Shown here: piece after piece, positions 23,125-32,700 of the stretch
How positions within the stretch are numbered: position 1 is the first letter of the stretch
Layout of the letters: each line of letters starts with the position of its first letter
From: a bacterium
GTDB taxonomy: Bacteria > Patescibacteriota > Minisyncoccia > UBA6257 > 02-FULL-45-10c
Length of the DNA stretch: 50,820 nt
Assembly: GCA_030646915.1 (NCBI GenBank)
Contig: JAUSKT010000019.1
Coordinates: 1 to 50,820, forward strand
Direction: 5' to 3'
The notes under the pieces: generated by a model
What the model saw: the letters and a program-made list of their open reading frames with translations, nothing else
What the model was told of the DNA's origin: nothing
Database searches by the model: none
Position numbers and translations under genes: made by a program

Positions 23125-24429
23125 ATGATTAAGCTTCCAGTCCAAAAAATTATTTCCGATCCTATTTTGGGGCTGATTGATATCAGCACCGTATTGCCGA
23201 TGATTGATACGAAAGCATTCCAGTCTTTGGCTTTTAAATATCAGCTTGGGCCGGCATTTCTTTTATTTCCTTCCGCAACTCATACGAGGAAACAGCATTG
23301 TTTGGGCGCATTCCAGCGGACTAAAGATTTAATGAGGCGGTGGGTAGAGGCTGGCATGGTTACCAAAGATGAAGCAAAAACCGTAACCGCTTATGCTTTA
23401 TACCATGATATCGGCCATGGGCCTTTTTCTCATACCATAGAGCCGCTTTTTGATCTGCTTCCGGACGCGGAAAGAAGCGAACTTAGGGCAGATGACGCAA
23501 TGGCACTTGCGATTGTAAAAGAGCTTAGGCCGGTGATTGAAAAAACTGGCATTGATTTTGACGCGATGTATAAGCTTATGGAGCATAAAAATCCGCTTTA
23601 TCTCGCGGTGCATGATAAAAATCTTGGCGCGGAAAAATTTGATTATTTAACTCGTGATGCGTTTTATACAATTATGGAGATGCCAGGCGTGGATTATTTA
23701 TCCAGATATATTTATTTTGTTGACGGACAAGTGGTAGTGGATGAGCGGGTGATTGACCAGGCAAAGGCGATTCAGGATTTTTATATTAAAATGTCCAAGC
23801 ACGTGTATCTTCGGAAAAAATCAGCAATTCTTCAGCGGGTAATCCAAAAAATGGCTTATGAATTAGTAAAAGAAGGGATGAGCGTTCATGATATCTGGAA
23901 ATTCACAGATTTCGGACTTTTGGGGAGGTTTGAACTTTCTGAAAATTCTTTGATTAAGAATTATTATCAAAATCTGATGTCCGGTAATTTGCCTAAAACT
24001 GCCATAGAAATTAAATCAGAACAATTTGTGCAGATGGACGAAAAACGGAGGGATAAGTCTTTGAATATAATCGGACTTCCCGAAGAAGTTGTAGAAACTA
24101 TGCTTTCACGTAAAAAATTTGGAAGTTTGAAATCGTTGGAAGAAATGGAAACTGGAATTGCTGAATTAGTTGGCGTTCCCCAAAATAATATTTTGATAGT
24201 TCCACCGCTTTCCCACCATCGTTTTATTCCTGAAGATGTCAAAGTTTATGGCCGGGACGGGAGTATTGTCGGTTTAAGCGAGTTTTATCCGAATCATTTT
24301 GCGGCTATGCAGGAATATGGTCGTTCTCACCATCTTTTAAGAGTTTGCGCTTTTCCGGAATATCGCGACCAGCTCCGCGATAATGCCGCAAAGGTTAAAA
24401 ATTATCTTTTAAAACTCGCTAAAATATAA
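23125..24429 (+). CDS. HD-domain phosphohydrolase (dNTPase-like)
   Basis: The 434-residue protein has an HD domain with HTRKQHCLGAFQRT, then YHDIGHGPFSHTIEPL (the metal-binding HD pair), and a later conserved region (HDKNLGAEKFDYLTRD) typical of the family that includes dGTP triphosphohydrolases and YwfO-type proteins. Such enzymes cleave nucleotide triphosphates or related phosphates in the cytoplasm. The gene follows tmk, which would fit a role in dNTP balance, but the precise substrate cannot be read from the sequence. Confidence 0.88.
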   Translation: MIKLPVQKIISDPILGLIDISTVLPMIDTKAFQSLAFKYQLGPAFLLFPSATHTRKQHCLGAFQRTKDLMRRWVEAGMVTKDEAKTVTAYALYHDIGHGPFSHTIEPLFDLLPDAERSELRADDAMALAIVKELRPVIEKTGIDFDAMYKLMEHKNPLYLAVHDKNLGAEKFDYLTRDAFYTIMEMPGVDYLSRYIYFVDGQVVVDERVIDQAKAIQDFYIKMSKHVYLRKKSAILQRVIQKMAYELVKEGMSVHDIWKFTDFGLLGRFELSENSLIKNYYQNLMSGNLPKTAIEIKSEQFVQMDEKRRDKSLNIIGLPEEVVETMLSRKKFGSLKSLEEMETGIAELVGVPQNNILIVPPLSHHRFIPEDVKVYGRDGSIVGLSEFYPNHFAAMQEYGRSHHLLRVCAFPEYRDQLRDNAAKVKNYLLKLAKI

Positions 24430-24445
24430 TACAAATTTACAAATG

Positions 24446-24510
24446 AATACTAATCTACAAATAACGAATTCGTATATTCGCAGATTCGAATAGATTCGTT
24501 GATTAGTATT
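24446..24510. repeat. Inverted-repeat element upstream of gatB
   Basis: AATACTAATC (24446-24455) pairs perfectly with GATTAGTATT (24501-24510), and AACGAAT (24463-24469) pairs with ATTCGTT (24494-24500) inside. The interior has short related units such as ATTCGTAT, ATTCGCAG and ATTCGAAT. The 3' arm ends 7 bases before the gatB ATG. Confidence 0.6.
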
Positions 24511-24517
24511 ATTTCAT

Positions 24518-26047
24518 ATGAAATATTTTCCCACAATTGGTTTAGAAATTCACTCTGAATTAAAAACCGCAACTAAGATGTTTTGCGATTGCCCGAATGA
24601 TCCGGAAGAAAAACATCCCAATATTAATGTTTGCCCGATTTGCCTAGGCCATCCGGGAGTTTTGCCGACTATCAATAAAAAAGCGATTGAATCAATGATT
24701 AAAATCGGTTTTGCGGTTAATGGTGAGATTAATCCAAGTTTTAAATTTGACCGGAAAAATTATTTTTATCCGGATTTGCCGAAAGGCTATCAAATTTCCC
24801 AATATGATTTGCCATTAGTAAGGGGCGGAGAACTGGATATAACTGCGAGGCTTAAGTCTTCAAAAATTGTTAAGTTGAACAGGGTTCATTTAGAAGAAGA
24901 TGCCGCGAGGCTTATTCATGAGCCGAGTCCCGACTTTGCGTCGGGAGAACAATATGGCAGCTCCGACGCCCAAAAGGGGTCGGAGCGATTAGCGGGTACG
25001 CTAATCGATTTTAATCGAGGCGGGCTTCCCCTTATGGAATTAGTGTCCGAACCGGATATGCATAGCGTAGAGGAGGCAGTGGCATTTGCTAAAGAATTAC
25101 AGCTAATTTTGCGCTATTTAGAGGTTTCTGACGCGGATTTAGAACATGGCCAGATGCGGTTTGATGCCAACGTTTCTCTTAGTGAAGATAAGTCCTTGGG
25201 GACGAAAGTTGAGATTAAAAACCTTAATTCTTTCGGAGCTTTAGAGCAGGCGATTAATTATGAGATTAAAAGGCAGAGCGAAATTTTAGATTCTGGGGAA
25301 AAAGTAAAACAAGAAACTCGCGGTTGGGACGATATTAAAAAGAAAACTGTCAGCCAGCGTTCCAAGGAAGAGGCGCATGACTACCGTTATTTTCCAGAAC
25401 CGGATTTGCCGCTTTTGATGGCTTCAGATTTTGATTTAAAAAATTTGAAATTGTCCGTTCCAGAATTGACTAATCAAAAACGAAAAAGATTCAAAGAGCA
25501 ATTTAAGCTTAATGATGATCAGGTTAATATTTTAGTTGAAGACCGAAAAGAAGCAGAGTATTTTGAAAATGCTGTTTCAGAATTGGAAGCGGATACAGAA
25601 GTCAAAAGTGGAAAGTTGAAAGTTGAAAAGGTTCAGTTATTATTTAATTATTTAAATAGCGATTTAAAAGGATTGATGAAGGAACAAGAATTGGATTTTG
25701 ACAGCTTGAAAATTACTCCGGAAAATTTTGCGGATCTTATTGAAATGGTTTCTATAAATAAAATTTCCAGTCGCACAGCCAAAGATTTATTAGTTAAAAT
25801 GGCGGATTCTGGAGTTGACCCGGATACTTTGGTAAAGAGTGAGGGATTGGGTCAAGTTTCTGATTCGGCAGTATTAGAAGAAGTGGTTCAGCGGGTGCTG
25901 GCGGCAAATCCTGCGGCGAGAGCTGATTTTAAAAAAGGAAAAATGAATGCTGTGCAGTTTTTGATTGGCAAAGCAATGGCAGAATTAAAAGGCAGGGGAA
26001 ACCCAGCAGTTTTACGTAGTCTTTTTGAAAAGCATTTGATTTCATAA
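24518..26047 (+). CDS. gatB: Aspartyl/glutamyl-tRNA amidotransferase subunit B
   Basis: GatB activates the misacylated tRNA and receives ammonia from GatA. The 509-residue protein has the N-terminal GLEIHSELKTATKMFCDC with zinc-type cysteines (CDCPND ... CPICLGHPG), the KNYFYPDLPKGYQISQYD motif, the FDANVS core, and the C-terminal YqeY-like tail domain. At 24928-25007 an insert of about 25 residues (PDFASGEQYGSSDAQKGSE and following) made of three tandem palindromes splits the conserved HLEEDAARLIHE ... LIDFNRGGLPLMELVSEPD region. A heptamer tract (25605-25625) lies in the tail domain. gatC-gatA are elsewhere (8752-10523). Confidence 0.97.
   Translation: MKYFPTIGLEIHSELKTATKMFCDCPNDPEEKHPNINVCPICLGHPGVLPTINKKAIESMIKIGFAVNGEINPSFKFDRKNYFYPDLPKGYQISQYDLPLVRGGELDITARLKSSKIVKLNRVHLEEDAARLIHEPSPDFASGEQYGSSDAQKGSERLAGTLIDFNRGGLPLMELVSEPDMHSVEEAVAFAKELQLILRYLEVSDADLEHGQMRFDANVSLSEDKSLGTKVEIKNLNSFGALEQAINYEIKRQSEILDSGEKVKQETRGWDDIKKKTVSQRSKEEAHDYRYFPEPDLPLLMASDFDLKNLKLSVPELTNQKRKRFKEQFKLNDDQVNILVEDRKEAEYFENAVSELEADTEVKSGKLKVEKVQLLFNYLNSDLKGLMKEQELDFDSLKITPENFADLIEMVSINKISSRTAKDLLVKMADSGVDPDTLVKSEGLGQVSDSAVLEEVVQRVLAANPAARADFKKGKMNAVQFLIGKAMAELKGRGNPAVLRSLFEKHLIS
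24928..25007. repeat. Three tandem palindromes inserted in gatB
   Basis: TCCCGAC/GTCGGGA (24928-24946), GCTCCGAC/GTCGGAGC (24960-24986) and CGATTAGC/GCTAATCG (24986-25007) are all perfect. They are translated in frame in a region of GatB where related proteins have only a few residues. Confidence 0.8.
25605..25625. repeat. Heptamer tract in gatB
   Basis: Three 7-base units (AAAGTGG, AAAGTTG, AAAGTTG) are translated as a Lys-rich stretch in the tail domain. Confidence 0.65.
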
Positions 26048-26072
26048 TTAATTAAGTTACAATATAAATATT

Positions 26073-26291
26073 ATGGGATTATTTGAAACATCCAAAATGT
26101 ATAAAAAAGGCAGTCCGGAAGTTACTAAAGAAGATAAAGATAGAATGGAAAAAGCCCGTCTTGAGCGTCTTGCTAATGCGCCAGAATCAAGAAAGGCAAT
26201 AGAAAATTTGCAGAAAGAAGTTGATAAATTGCCAAATGAATTAGTAGAGGAAGATCGAAAAGCTTGGAGAGAAGCAGAGGAAAGAGGCTAA
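26073..26291 (+). CDS. Unknown 72-residue charged protein
   Basis: The protein is a small, highly charged, helical product (RMEKARLERLANAPESRKAIENLQKEVDKL) without known domain. It follows gatB by 25 bases and ends just before a strong bidirectional terminator. The codon pattern and position support a real gene, but not strongly. Confidence 0.55.
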   Translation: MGLFETSKMYKKGSPEVTKEDKDRMEKARLERLANAPESRKAIENLQKEVDKLPNELVEEDRKAWREAEERG

Positions 26292-26292
26292 T

Positions 26293-26325
26293 AAAAATCT
26301 CCCGCCAGTTGGCGGGGGATTTTTA
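26293..26325. terminator. Bidirectional terminator between the 26073 gene and thrS
   Basis: AAAAATC and CCCGCC pair with GGCGGG and GATTTTT. A/T runs lie on both sides, so it can end both convergent transcripts. The CCCGCC/GGCGGG core is shared with other repeats in the window. Confidence 0.85.
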
Positions 26326-27561
26326 TTAGTTTCGGTTTCCTATTTCTTTTTTTATAATTTCAGTCAGGTTATCTATGGCCATTTCTTTTAAATCTCCTTT
26401 TGTATAATGCCGGACAGCAACGGTATTATTGCCAGCTTCTTTTTCCCCGACTATCAAAAGATAGGGGACTCTTCGGATTTCTGCTTCCCGGATTTTTTTG
26501 CCGATAGTGGCGTTATCCGTATTAAGTTTTACTCTAATCCCAGATTTTTTTAATTCCTTAAGGACTTTTTCGCCATATTGATTTTGTTTGTCTGTGATAG
26601 TCAAAATTTCCGCTTGAACTGGCGAAAGCCAAAGCGGAAGTTTGCCGTCAAAATGCTCAAGAAGAACGCCAAGGATTCTTTCAAAAGATCCGAAAACTGC
26701 CCTGTGGATTACCCATGGCATTTGTTTTTTGCCGTTTTCATCAATATAAGAAACTTCAAATTGTTTTGGCAGCATTACCAAGTCCAGTTGCGCAGTTCCT
26801 AACTGCCAATCGCGGTCTTGAGAATCTTTCAGGTGAACTTCAATTTTGGGACCGTAAAAAGCGCCCTCACCTTTTTCAATTGTGTATTTTAATCCGGAAT
26901 TTTTAAGCGCGTTTTCCAAAGCATTTTCTGAGCTGTCCCAGTCTTCTTTTTCCCCAAGGGCTTTTTCCGGCCTAGTGGCAAGCACGTAGCGGGGTTCAAA
27001 ATTAAAAAGCGCATAAAATTTTGCAATCACTCTCAGGATTTTTTCCACTTCCTCTTCTACTTGGTCCGGCCGGCAATAAATATGGGCATCATCCATTGTA
27101 ATTTGCCTTACGCGGAATAACCCGCCAAGAGTTCCAGAGCGCTCATTTCTATGCAATCTTCCTATTTCCGCTAAGCGTAATGGCAAGTCTTTATAGCTTC
27201 GGATAGTGGAATTATAGACATAAGTGGATTCCGGGCAGTTCATTGGCTTTACCACCAAAGTCTCATTTTCATCAGTCGGATTTTTAAACCAAAACATATT
27301 TTCCCGGTAATGGTCCCAATGGCCGGATTTTTCGAAAACTTCTTTTTTAACCATAATCGGAGTGGAAATTTCCATGTAACCTTCCTCTTCATTCATTTCC
27401 CTGGCAAATTTTTCCAGTTCTTTAAAAATCACCATTCCGTTCGGGTGCCAGAATGGCGCGCCAGGAGCAATTTCTTGGAAAGAAAAAAGATCCAGTAATT
27501 GCCCGAGTTCCCGATGGTCTCGGCCTGGTTTTTGCGGGGAATTTTCTTTTTTATTAGGCAT
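26326..27561 (-). CDS. thrS: Threonyl-tRNA synthetase, short form without editing domain
   Basis: ThrRS charges tRNA-Thr. The 411-residue protein contains only the class II catalytic core (motif 1 EISTPIM; zinc-type MNCPESTYVY; motif 2 RNERSGTLGGLFRVRQITMDDAHI; motif 3 LGVLLEHFDGKLPLWLSP) and the C-terminal anticodon-binding domain. The TGS domain and the N2 editing domain of the usual form of about 640 residues are absent. Without N2 the enzyme cannot remove mischarged Ser by the known route. On the minus strand a -10 box TATAAT (27568-27573) lies 6 bases before the ATG. Confidence 0.94.
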   Translation of the reverse strand: MPNKKENSPQKPGRDHRELGQLLDLFSFQEIAPGAPFWHPNGMVIFKELEKFAREMNEEEGYMEISTPIMVKKEVFEKSGHWDHYRENMFWFKNPTDENETLVVKPMNCPESTYVYNSTIRSYKDLPLRLAEIGRLHRNERSGTLGGLFRVRQITMDDAHIYCRPDQVEEEVEKILRVIAKFYALFNFEPRYVLATRPEKALGEKEDWDSSENALENALKNSGLKYTIEKGEGAFYGPKIEVHLKDSQDRDWQLGTAQLDLVMLPKQFEVSYIDENGKKQMPWVIHRAVFGSFERILGVLLEHFDGKLPLWLSPVQAEILTITDKQNQYGEKVLKELKKSGIRVKLNTDNATIGKKIREAEIRRVPYLLIVGEKEAGNNTVAVRHYTKGDLKEMAIDNLTEIIKKEIGNRN

Positions 27562-27629
27562 TTAATTATTATAAGCCATTTTTATTTTCTAATCCAGAAA
27601 ATGAATGTTTCTTTCGGCTTATTTTCTTT

Positions 27630-27656
27630 TTGACATTTTTAAATAAAAATGATAAT
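27630..27656 (+). promoter_or_regulatory. Candidate promoter of the 27685 gene
   Basis: TTGACA (27630-27635) is followed after 15 bases by GATAAT (27651-27656). The spacer is short, so confidence is moderate. Confidence 0.45.
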
Positions 27657-27684
27657 CTGTTATCAGTTTTCTTGAAAGAGAAAT

Positions 27685-29100
27685 ATGATGAGCTACGGAG
27701 ATGTGAAATTAGATGCTTATTTTGATTCATTTTTGGAAGTTTGGCAGCGAAAGGGCAAATTAGAAAGCCCCATGCCGGATCTCAAAAATAGGAGAGATGG
27801 TCTGATAAATGTAATAAAAGTTCAAATAGCTGATATTAAAAAAAATCAGAGTTTAGACAAAGAAAAACTAGAGGATCTCACTTTGTTGGCTAAATATCTT
27901 TTAAAACATCTTATTCTTTTAAAAAGAGAGCCGGAAATTATTCAGGAACTTTTTTTACAAACTATTGTCTTTGCCTATTACGACAAAGTATTATTTGAGA
28001 GATTTATCAGCGATATTGCCCAGCCAAGCATTTTGGGGCAGATGATCGCATTTCACAATCTTTTAGTGGAAGAAAAATTCAAGCATGCTGGAATAAATTG
28101 GGATAGATGGCTTTCTTTTAAAGGAGAAGAAGGCATAGACCTAGAACATTTTAAGAAAATTAATCAGGGAAATGCCTGGAAAAAGCTAGATGTTTTGCTT
28201 GCCGAGCTGGAAAAAGGTTTTGAGGCGCAAGGAAACTCTCTTGCCGGATGTGTCAGGAAAGATGTGATTATGCTTAGGAAAAATAAAAACTCTTTAGTTG
28301 TTACTAGCGATGATCTTATTGAAAGAAATGGAACGATGTGGGGATTGGATAATAAGTTTTTTCCAGTTTTTCATAATGGGAGAAGCTATCTTCATAGGAA
28401 TGGGAAACCAGTTATTATACCCAGTGAAGCATTTGTTCTTTTTCCCAAGATACGCAGAAACTTAGCAAAGTTTATTCCTCAACCGGTAAAAAAGAAATTT
28501 TCAGTCAAGCTTTGGAAGAGAAATCCTACTTCTGATTTATTTTTAGGGAATGTAAGCAATTGTTGCATTGCAATAGGAACAGCAAGTCTGTTTCCTGCAA
28601 TTCTTCTTGACGGCGTGCCATATAAGAAGCGTCCAGCTGGCATATTGGATTTTTTGGTTGATAAAGGAATCCAGGTTGCGGAAATTAGTGATGAAAGCGG
28701 GGCGATCGGCCAGGCTTGGCTTTTTGTCACTATGAATAAAGGCAAGCCGATGCTTGTAGTGGATTCCATTGATATTTTAGGTGGAAATCGTTTTTGTGAT
28801 GATGTTTTGTATGGTAAGGCGATCAGGAAATGCTTGTTTAATTTTTTGAAGCGTTATGCTGAAGAAATTGGCGTGCAGTGGATTGTTCTTGGCATAGACG
28901 GCGCTCTTGATAAAATAAAAAATAGACAGCATCAGATTAAACATGATATACCAACTGGGAATTTAGCAGTTCTTCCGACAGATCCAATAGAAAAACTGGG
29001 AGGTTACTGGAATATTTTTCCGTATTTTTTGGAATCCCGCACCGGAAAACTTGCTTACTATATTCTTATGGATGGAATTCCTCTTTTCCCCGTTGATTAA
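27685..29100 (+). CDS. Unknown 471-residue protein
   Basis: I do not recognise the family. The N-terminal 180 residues are helical and charged (LLKHLILLKREPEIIQELFL). The C-terminal 200 residues look like a mixed alpha/beta enzyme-type domain: LFLGNVSNCCIAIGTAS, VAEISDESGAIGQAWLFVTM, LVVDSIDILGG and an amphipathic helix. The strand order and the internal VTMNKGKPMLVVDSI segment are reminiscent of GNAT-like folds, but no acetyl-CoA motif is convincing. The Cys pair in SNCCIAIG is a candidate active site. It has its own promoter and terminator. Confidence 0.65.
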   Translation: MMSYGDVKLDAYFDSFLEVWQRKGKLESPMPDLKNRRDGLINVIKVQIADIKKNQSLDKEKLEDLTLLAKYLLKHLILLKREPEIIQELFLQTIVFAYYDKVLFERFISDIAQPSILGQMIAFHNLLVEEKFKHAGINWDRWLSFKGEEGIDLEHFKKINQGNAWKKLDVLLAELEKGFEAQGNSLAGCVRKDVIMLRKNKNSLVVTSDDLIERNGTMWGLDNKFFPVFHNGRSYLHRNGKPVIIPSEAFVLFPKIRRNLAKFIPQPVKKKFSVKLWKRNPTSDLFLGNVSNCCIAIGTASLFPAILLDGVPYKKRPAGILDFLVDKGIQVAEISDESGAIGQAWLFVTMNKGKPMLVVDSIDILGGNRFCDDVLYGKAIRKCLFNFLKRYAEEIGVQWIVLGIDGALDKIKNRQHQIKHDIPTGNLAVLPTDPIEKLGGYWNIFPYFLESRTGKLAYYILMDGIPLFPVD

Positions 29101-29116
29101 AACGGGGATTTTTTAT
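29088..29116 (+). terminator. Terminator of the 27685 gene
   Basis: CCCCGTT pairs with AACGGGG around GATTAA, followed by ATTTTTTATT. It overlaps the end of the coding region. Confidence 0.85.
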
Positions 29117-29176
29117 TCTTGCGGATGTTTTAATACTTTGCTATGCTCCTTACTAGAAACTTGAATTGGAAATATA

Positions 29177-29758
29177 ATGCAGAAAGGTAATAAGGAATTG
29201 GCTGAGCTGTTAAAATCAAGAATTGACGCGGTTTTAAAAGATGATTTTAAACGGCAAAAACAGCTTTGCGATAAGATGTACGCGCCGGTCAGCGGCTTGG
29301 TTCATATAACAGTTTTAGTTCCGGATCGCTGGCTTACTGCAATTTCAAAAAATGTCGCTGATGAATTAGAACGGCTTTATAAATGGGAAAACACGAAGGT
29401 GCGTTTTGACCTATTTGTTATCGGCAAAGAAAAATCAATTTGTATTTGGTTTTTTGGCAAAGATGAGGCAATAGCTTTTGGAGTTCGGGTTTTTGGAGAA
29501 AATCGAGTTCGACTGTTACTTAATAGTCTTAGAGGGGAAATTAACTTGAAATTAAAGAAAGATGAAGGTTTTTCTCATCACGTTAATTTAAAAAAATGGG
29601 ACGCGCATAATATAACTCCGTTGCTTATGGATGATTTAGCAAAGAAATTTAAATGGAAATTTGTAAGGACCGGAATATCAATAAGCGATTCTGGAGATGC
29701 TTATCCTAAATTATATCTAGGAAATAAGAAGGGCCTGCATTATTTTCTGATCTATTAA
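29177..29758 (+). CDS. Unknown 193-residue protein
   Basis: The protein is soluble with no signal peptide. It has an N-terminal helix (ELAELLKSRIDAVL), a central beta-rich domain (VRFDLFVIGKEKSICIWFFGKDEAIAFGVRVFG) and a C-terminal segment. I do not recognise a family. It lies between two other single-gene units and ends in a bidirectional terminator shared with dnaE. Confidence 0.6.
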   Translation: MQKGNKELAELLKSRIDAVLKDDFKRQKQLCDKMYAPVSGLVHITVLVPDRWLTAISKNVADELERLYKWENTKVRFDLFVIGKEKSICIWFFGKDEAIAFGVRVFGENRVRLLLNSLRGEINLKLKKDEGFSHHVNLKKWDAHNITPLLMDDLAKKFKWKFVRTGISISDSGDAYPKLYLGNKKGLHYFLIY

Positions 29759-29784
29759 AAACTGCGCTAAAGCGCAGTTTTATA
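29757..29784. terminator. Bidirectional terminator between the 29177 gene and dnaE
   Basis: AAAACTGCGC pairs perfectly with GCGCAGTTTT around TAAA. It lies at the 3' ends of both convergent genes. Confidence 0.88.
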
Positions 29785-32700
29785 ATTCTTTTACTGTATC
29801 GCAGATTAATTTCGGTTCGCCGTTCCGCCAGGACATTTTTCCGGTTACCATTACAATTTTATTTTCCTGCCAAAGCGGAAGAGTTTTTGCGAGCGTGTCG
29901 GCAAAGACGATAACTTCCATGGAGTCATTTAAATCTTCTATTTTGGCAAAAGCCATTGCTTGGCCGAGCTTGGTATTTATTTTTTTAATTTGGGAAACTA
30001 CTCCGGTAATCTTGGGCTTCGGCCCGTATTCGGAGTCATAATCTTTAGAAAGAAAATGTTTGATCGGCTGGCTGCCTGATTTTTCAATTATATCTTTATG
30101 TTGGCTAAGCGGATGGTCAGAAACATACAATCCAAGCAACTCTTTTTCCCAGGCGAGTTTTTCCTGCTGAGTAGCAGGCGGAGCGGGTTTTAATTTAAGC
30201 GCATTGTGGGAAACAGAGCTCGCTCCAAAAAGCGAAGCTTGGTTGCTTAATTTTGCTTTCCGGACTGTGCTTGTAAAATTTATAATTTCTTCAATATTGG
30301 AAATTCCAACATTCCTTTCAATTCCCATTGAGTCTAGCGCCCCGCATTTTAATAAGCTTTCAAAAGATTTTTTATTCAAATCTTTATGTTCAACCCGTTC
30401 TAATAAATCCACTAAATTTTTAAACGGGCCGCCTTTTTGCCTTGCGCTGACAATCGCGTCAATTACATTTCCGCCGACATTTTTAATAGCCAGAAGCCCG
30501 AATCGGATAGCTTTCTCTTCCGGAACGAAATTAGCCACGCTTTTATTTATATCCGGAGACAAAACCGCAATGCCGGCTTTTTTTACTTCTTGAATTAGGA
30601 ATGCAATACGTTCCACATCTCCGGAGTCTGAATTAAATAAGCTGGTATAAAATTCTACTGGGTAGTGGGCGCGAAGATAAGCCGTGCGATAGCCAATCAT
30701 TGCGTAACAGGCGGCATGCGATCGGTTAAATCCATAGCGGTCAAAAGGCTCGATTAAAGTCCAGAAGTGTTCGGCAATTTCTTTTTTAACTCCGTTTTTT
30801 ATCGCGCCATTGATAACTTTTTCTTTTTGTTCCTGCATCAGCGATTTTATTTTCTTGCCGACAGCTTTTCGGAGGATATCCGCTTCTGCCAGTGAAAATC
30901 CAGAAAGCGCTCTGGCGCCAGCCATCAGCTGCTCCTGATAGATCATTATCCCGTAAGTATTTTTTAAAACCGGCTCTAGTAGGGGATGAAGATAGGACAC
31001 TCTTTCTTTTCCTAATTTTCTTTTCATATATTCCGGAATAAGTTCCATAGGCCCCGGGCGATAGAGCGAGATCATGGCGATGATATCTTCTAGCTCAGTC
31101 GGTTTCAATTCTTTAAGGTAGCGCCGCATGCCGCTGGATTCTAATTGAAAAACTCCAGTGGTATCGGCTAATTGTAGAAGCTCAAAAGTTTTTTTATCAT
31201 CCAAAGGAATTTTACTGATATCAATTTTTTCTCCATTAATATCTTCAATTAGGCGCAAAGTATTTTCTATGATAGTAAGGTTTTTTAATCCTAAGAGATC
31301 TATTTTTAAAAGGCCGAGATCTTCAACACTGTGCATTTCAAATTGGGTGATAATGGTATTTTCATCTTGCGGCGCGTATTGGATCGGCATATATTCAGTG
31401 AGCGGTTCTTTTGCTATAACAGTTCCGCAAGCATGGACAGACGCATGGCGGACTACTCCTTCTAAATTTTTTGCTGTATTTATAAGTTTTTTAGCATCTT
31501 CATTATTTCGGTAAAGATCTCTTAATTCCACGACATCTTTAAGGCATTGGTCCAGCCAGCCTTCTTTCATGCCTTGGGTTGGATTAAAAGGAATAAGTTT
31601 GGCGATTTGGTCGCAAAAGCCGTAGCTTAATCCCATTGCCCGCCCGGCATCACGGATTGCGGCTCGCGCCGCCATAGTTCCGAAAGTAATAATATGGGCA
31701 ACCCGGTCTTTTCCATATTTTTCTTCTAAGTATCCAAAAACTTCATCGCGCCTTGCATCCGCTATATCTATATCAATATCCGGCATTTGAATTCTTTCTG
31801 GATTTAAAAATCTTTCAAAAAGGAGATTATATTTTAGCGGGTCTAAATCAGTAATATTTAAAATATAAGAAATGATGCTGCCCGCTGCCGAACCTCTTCC
31901 TGGCCCGACTACGATTCCGCGGTCTTTCGCCCAGTTTATAAAATCCTGGACAATTAAGAAATAATCGGCAAAGCCAGTTTTTTCGATAACGCCTAATTCA
32001 TACTCAATGCGGCTTTTTACTTCTACAGTTAGTTCTGGATATCGGATAGAAGTGCGTTCTTCGGTAAGTTTTCTTAAGAAAGAATTAGCTGTTTCATTTT
32101 CCGGTAAGGTAAATTCCGGCAATTGTGTTTTCCCTAATTCTAATTCAAAGTTGCAGGCCTCGGAGATTTTAGCGGTATTTTCAAGCGCTTCTGGAACATC
32201 TTTGAAGAATTCAGCCATTTCTTCCGGCGAGCGCATGGAAAAATCGTCGTCTTTTAAGGTAAGGCGGTCTTTATCAGAAAGCTTATTTCCGGTTTGCACT
32301 GCCAATAAAATGTCGTGATATTCTGCGTCTTCTTTTTTTACATAATGGATGTCTTGCGTAGCCACTAATGGAATTCCGGTTTCTGAAGAAAGTCTTTTTA
32401 ATCCTTCATTTGCTTTAATAGTCGGTGCGATGCCTGGATGATGCCCGATTTCCAGATAGAAATTATCTTCTCCGAAAATTTCTCGGTATTCCAAAGCAGC
32501 CTTTTTTGCTTCAGAAAAATTATTATTTAAAATTAATTTCGGAATTTCTCCTGTTATGCAGGCAGAAAGAGCAATCAGCCCTTCATGATATTCCCGAAGC
32601 AGTTTTTTATCCATTCTCGGCTTGTAATAAAAGCCTTCCAGGTGGGAGATGGTTACTAATTTAATTAAATTTTTCCAGCCAGTTTTATTTTTAACAAGAA

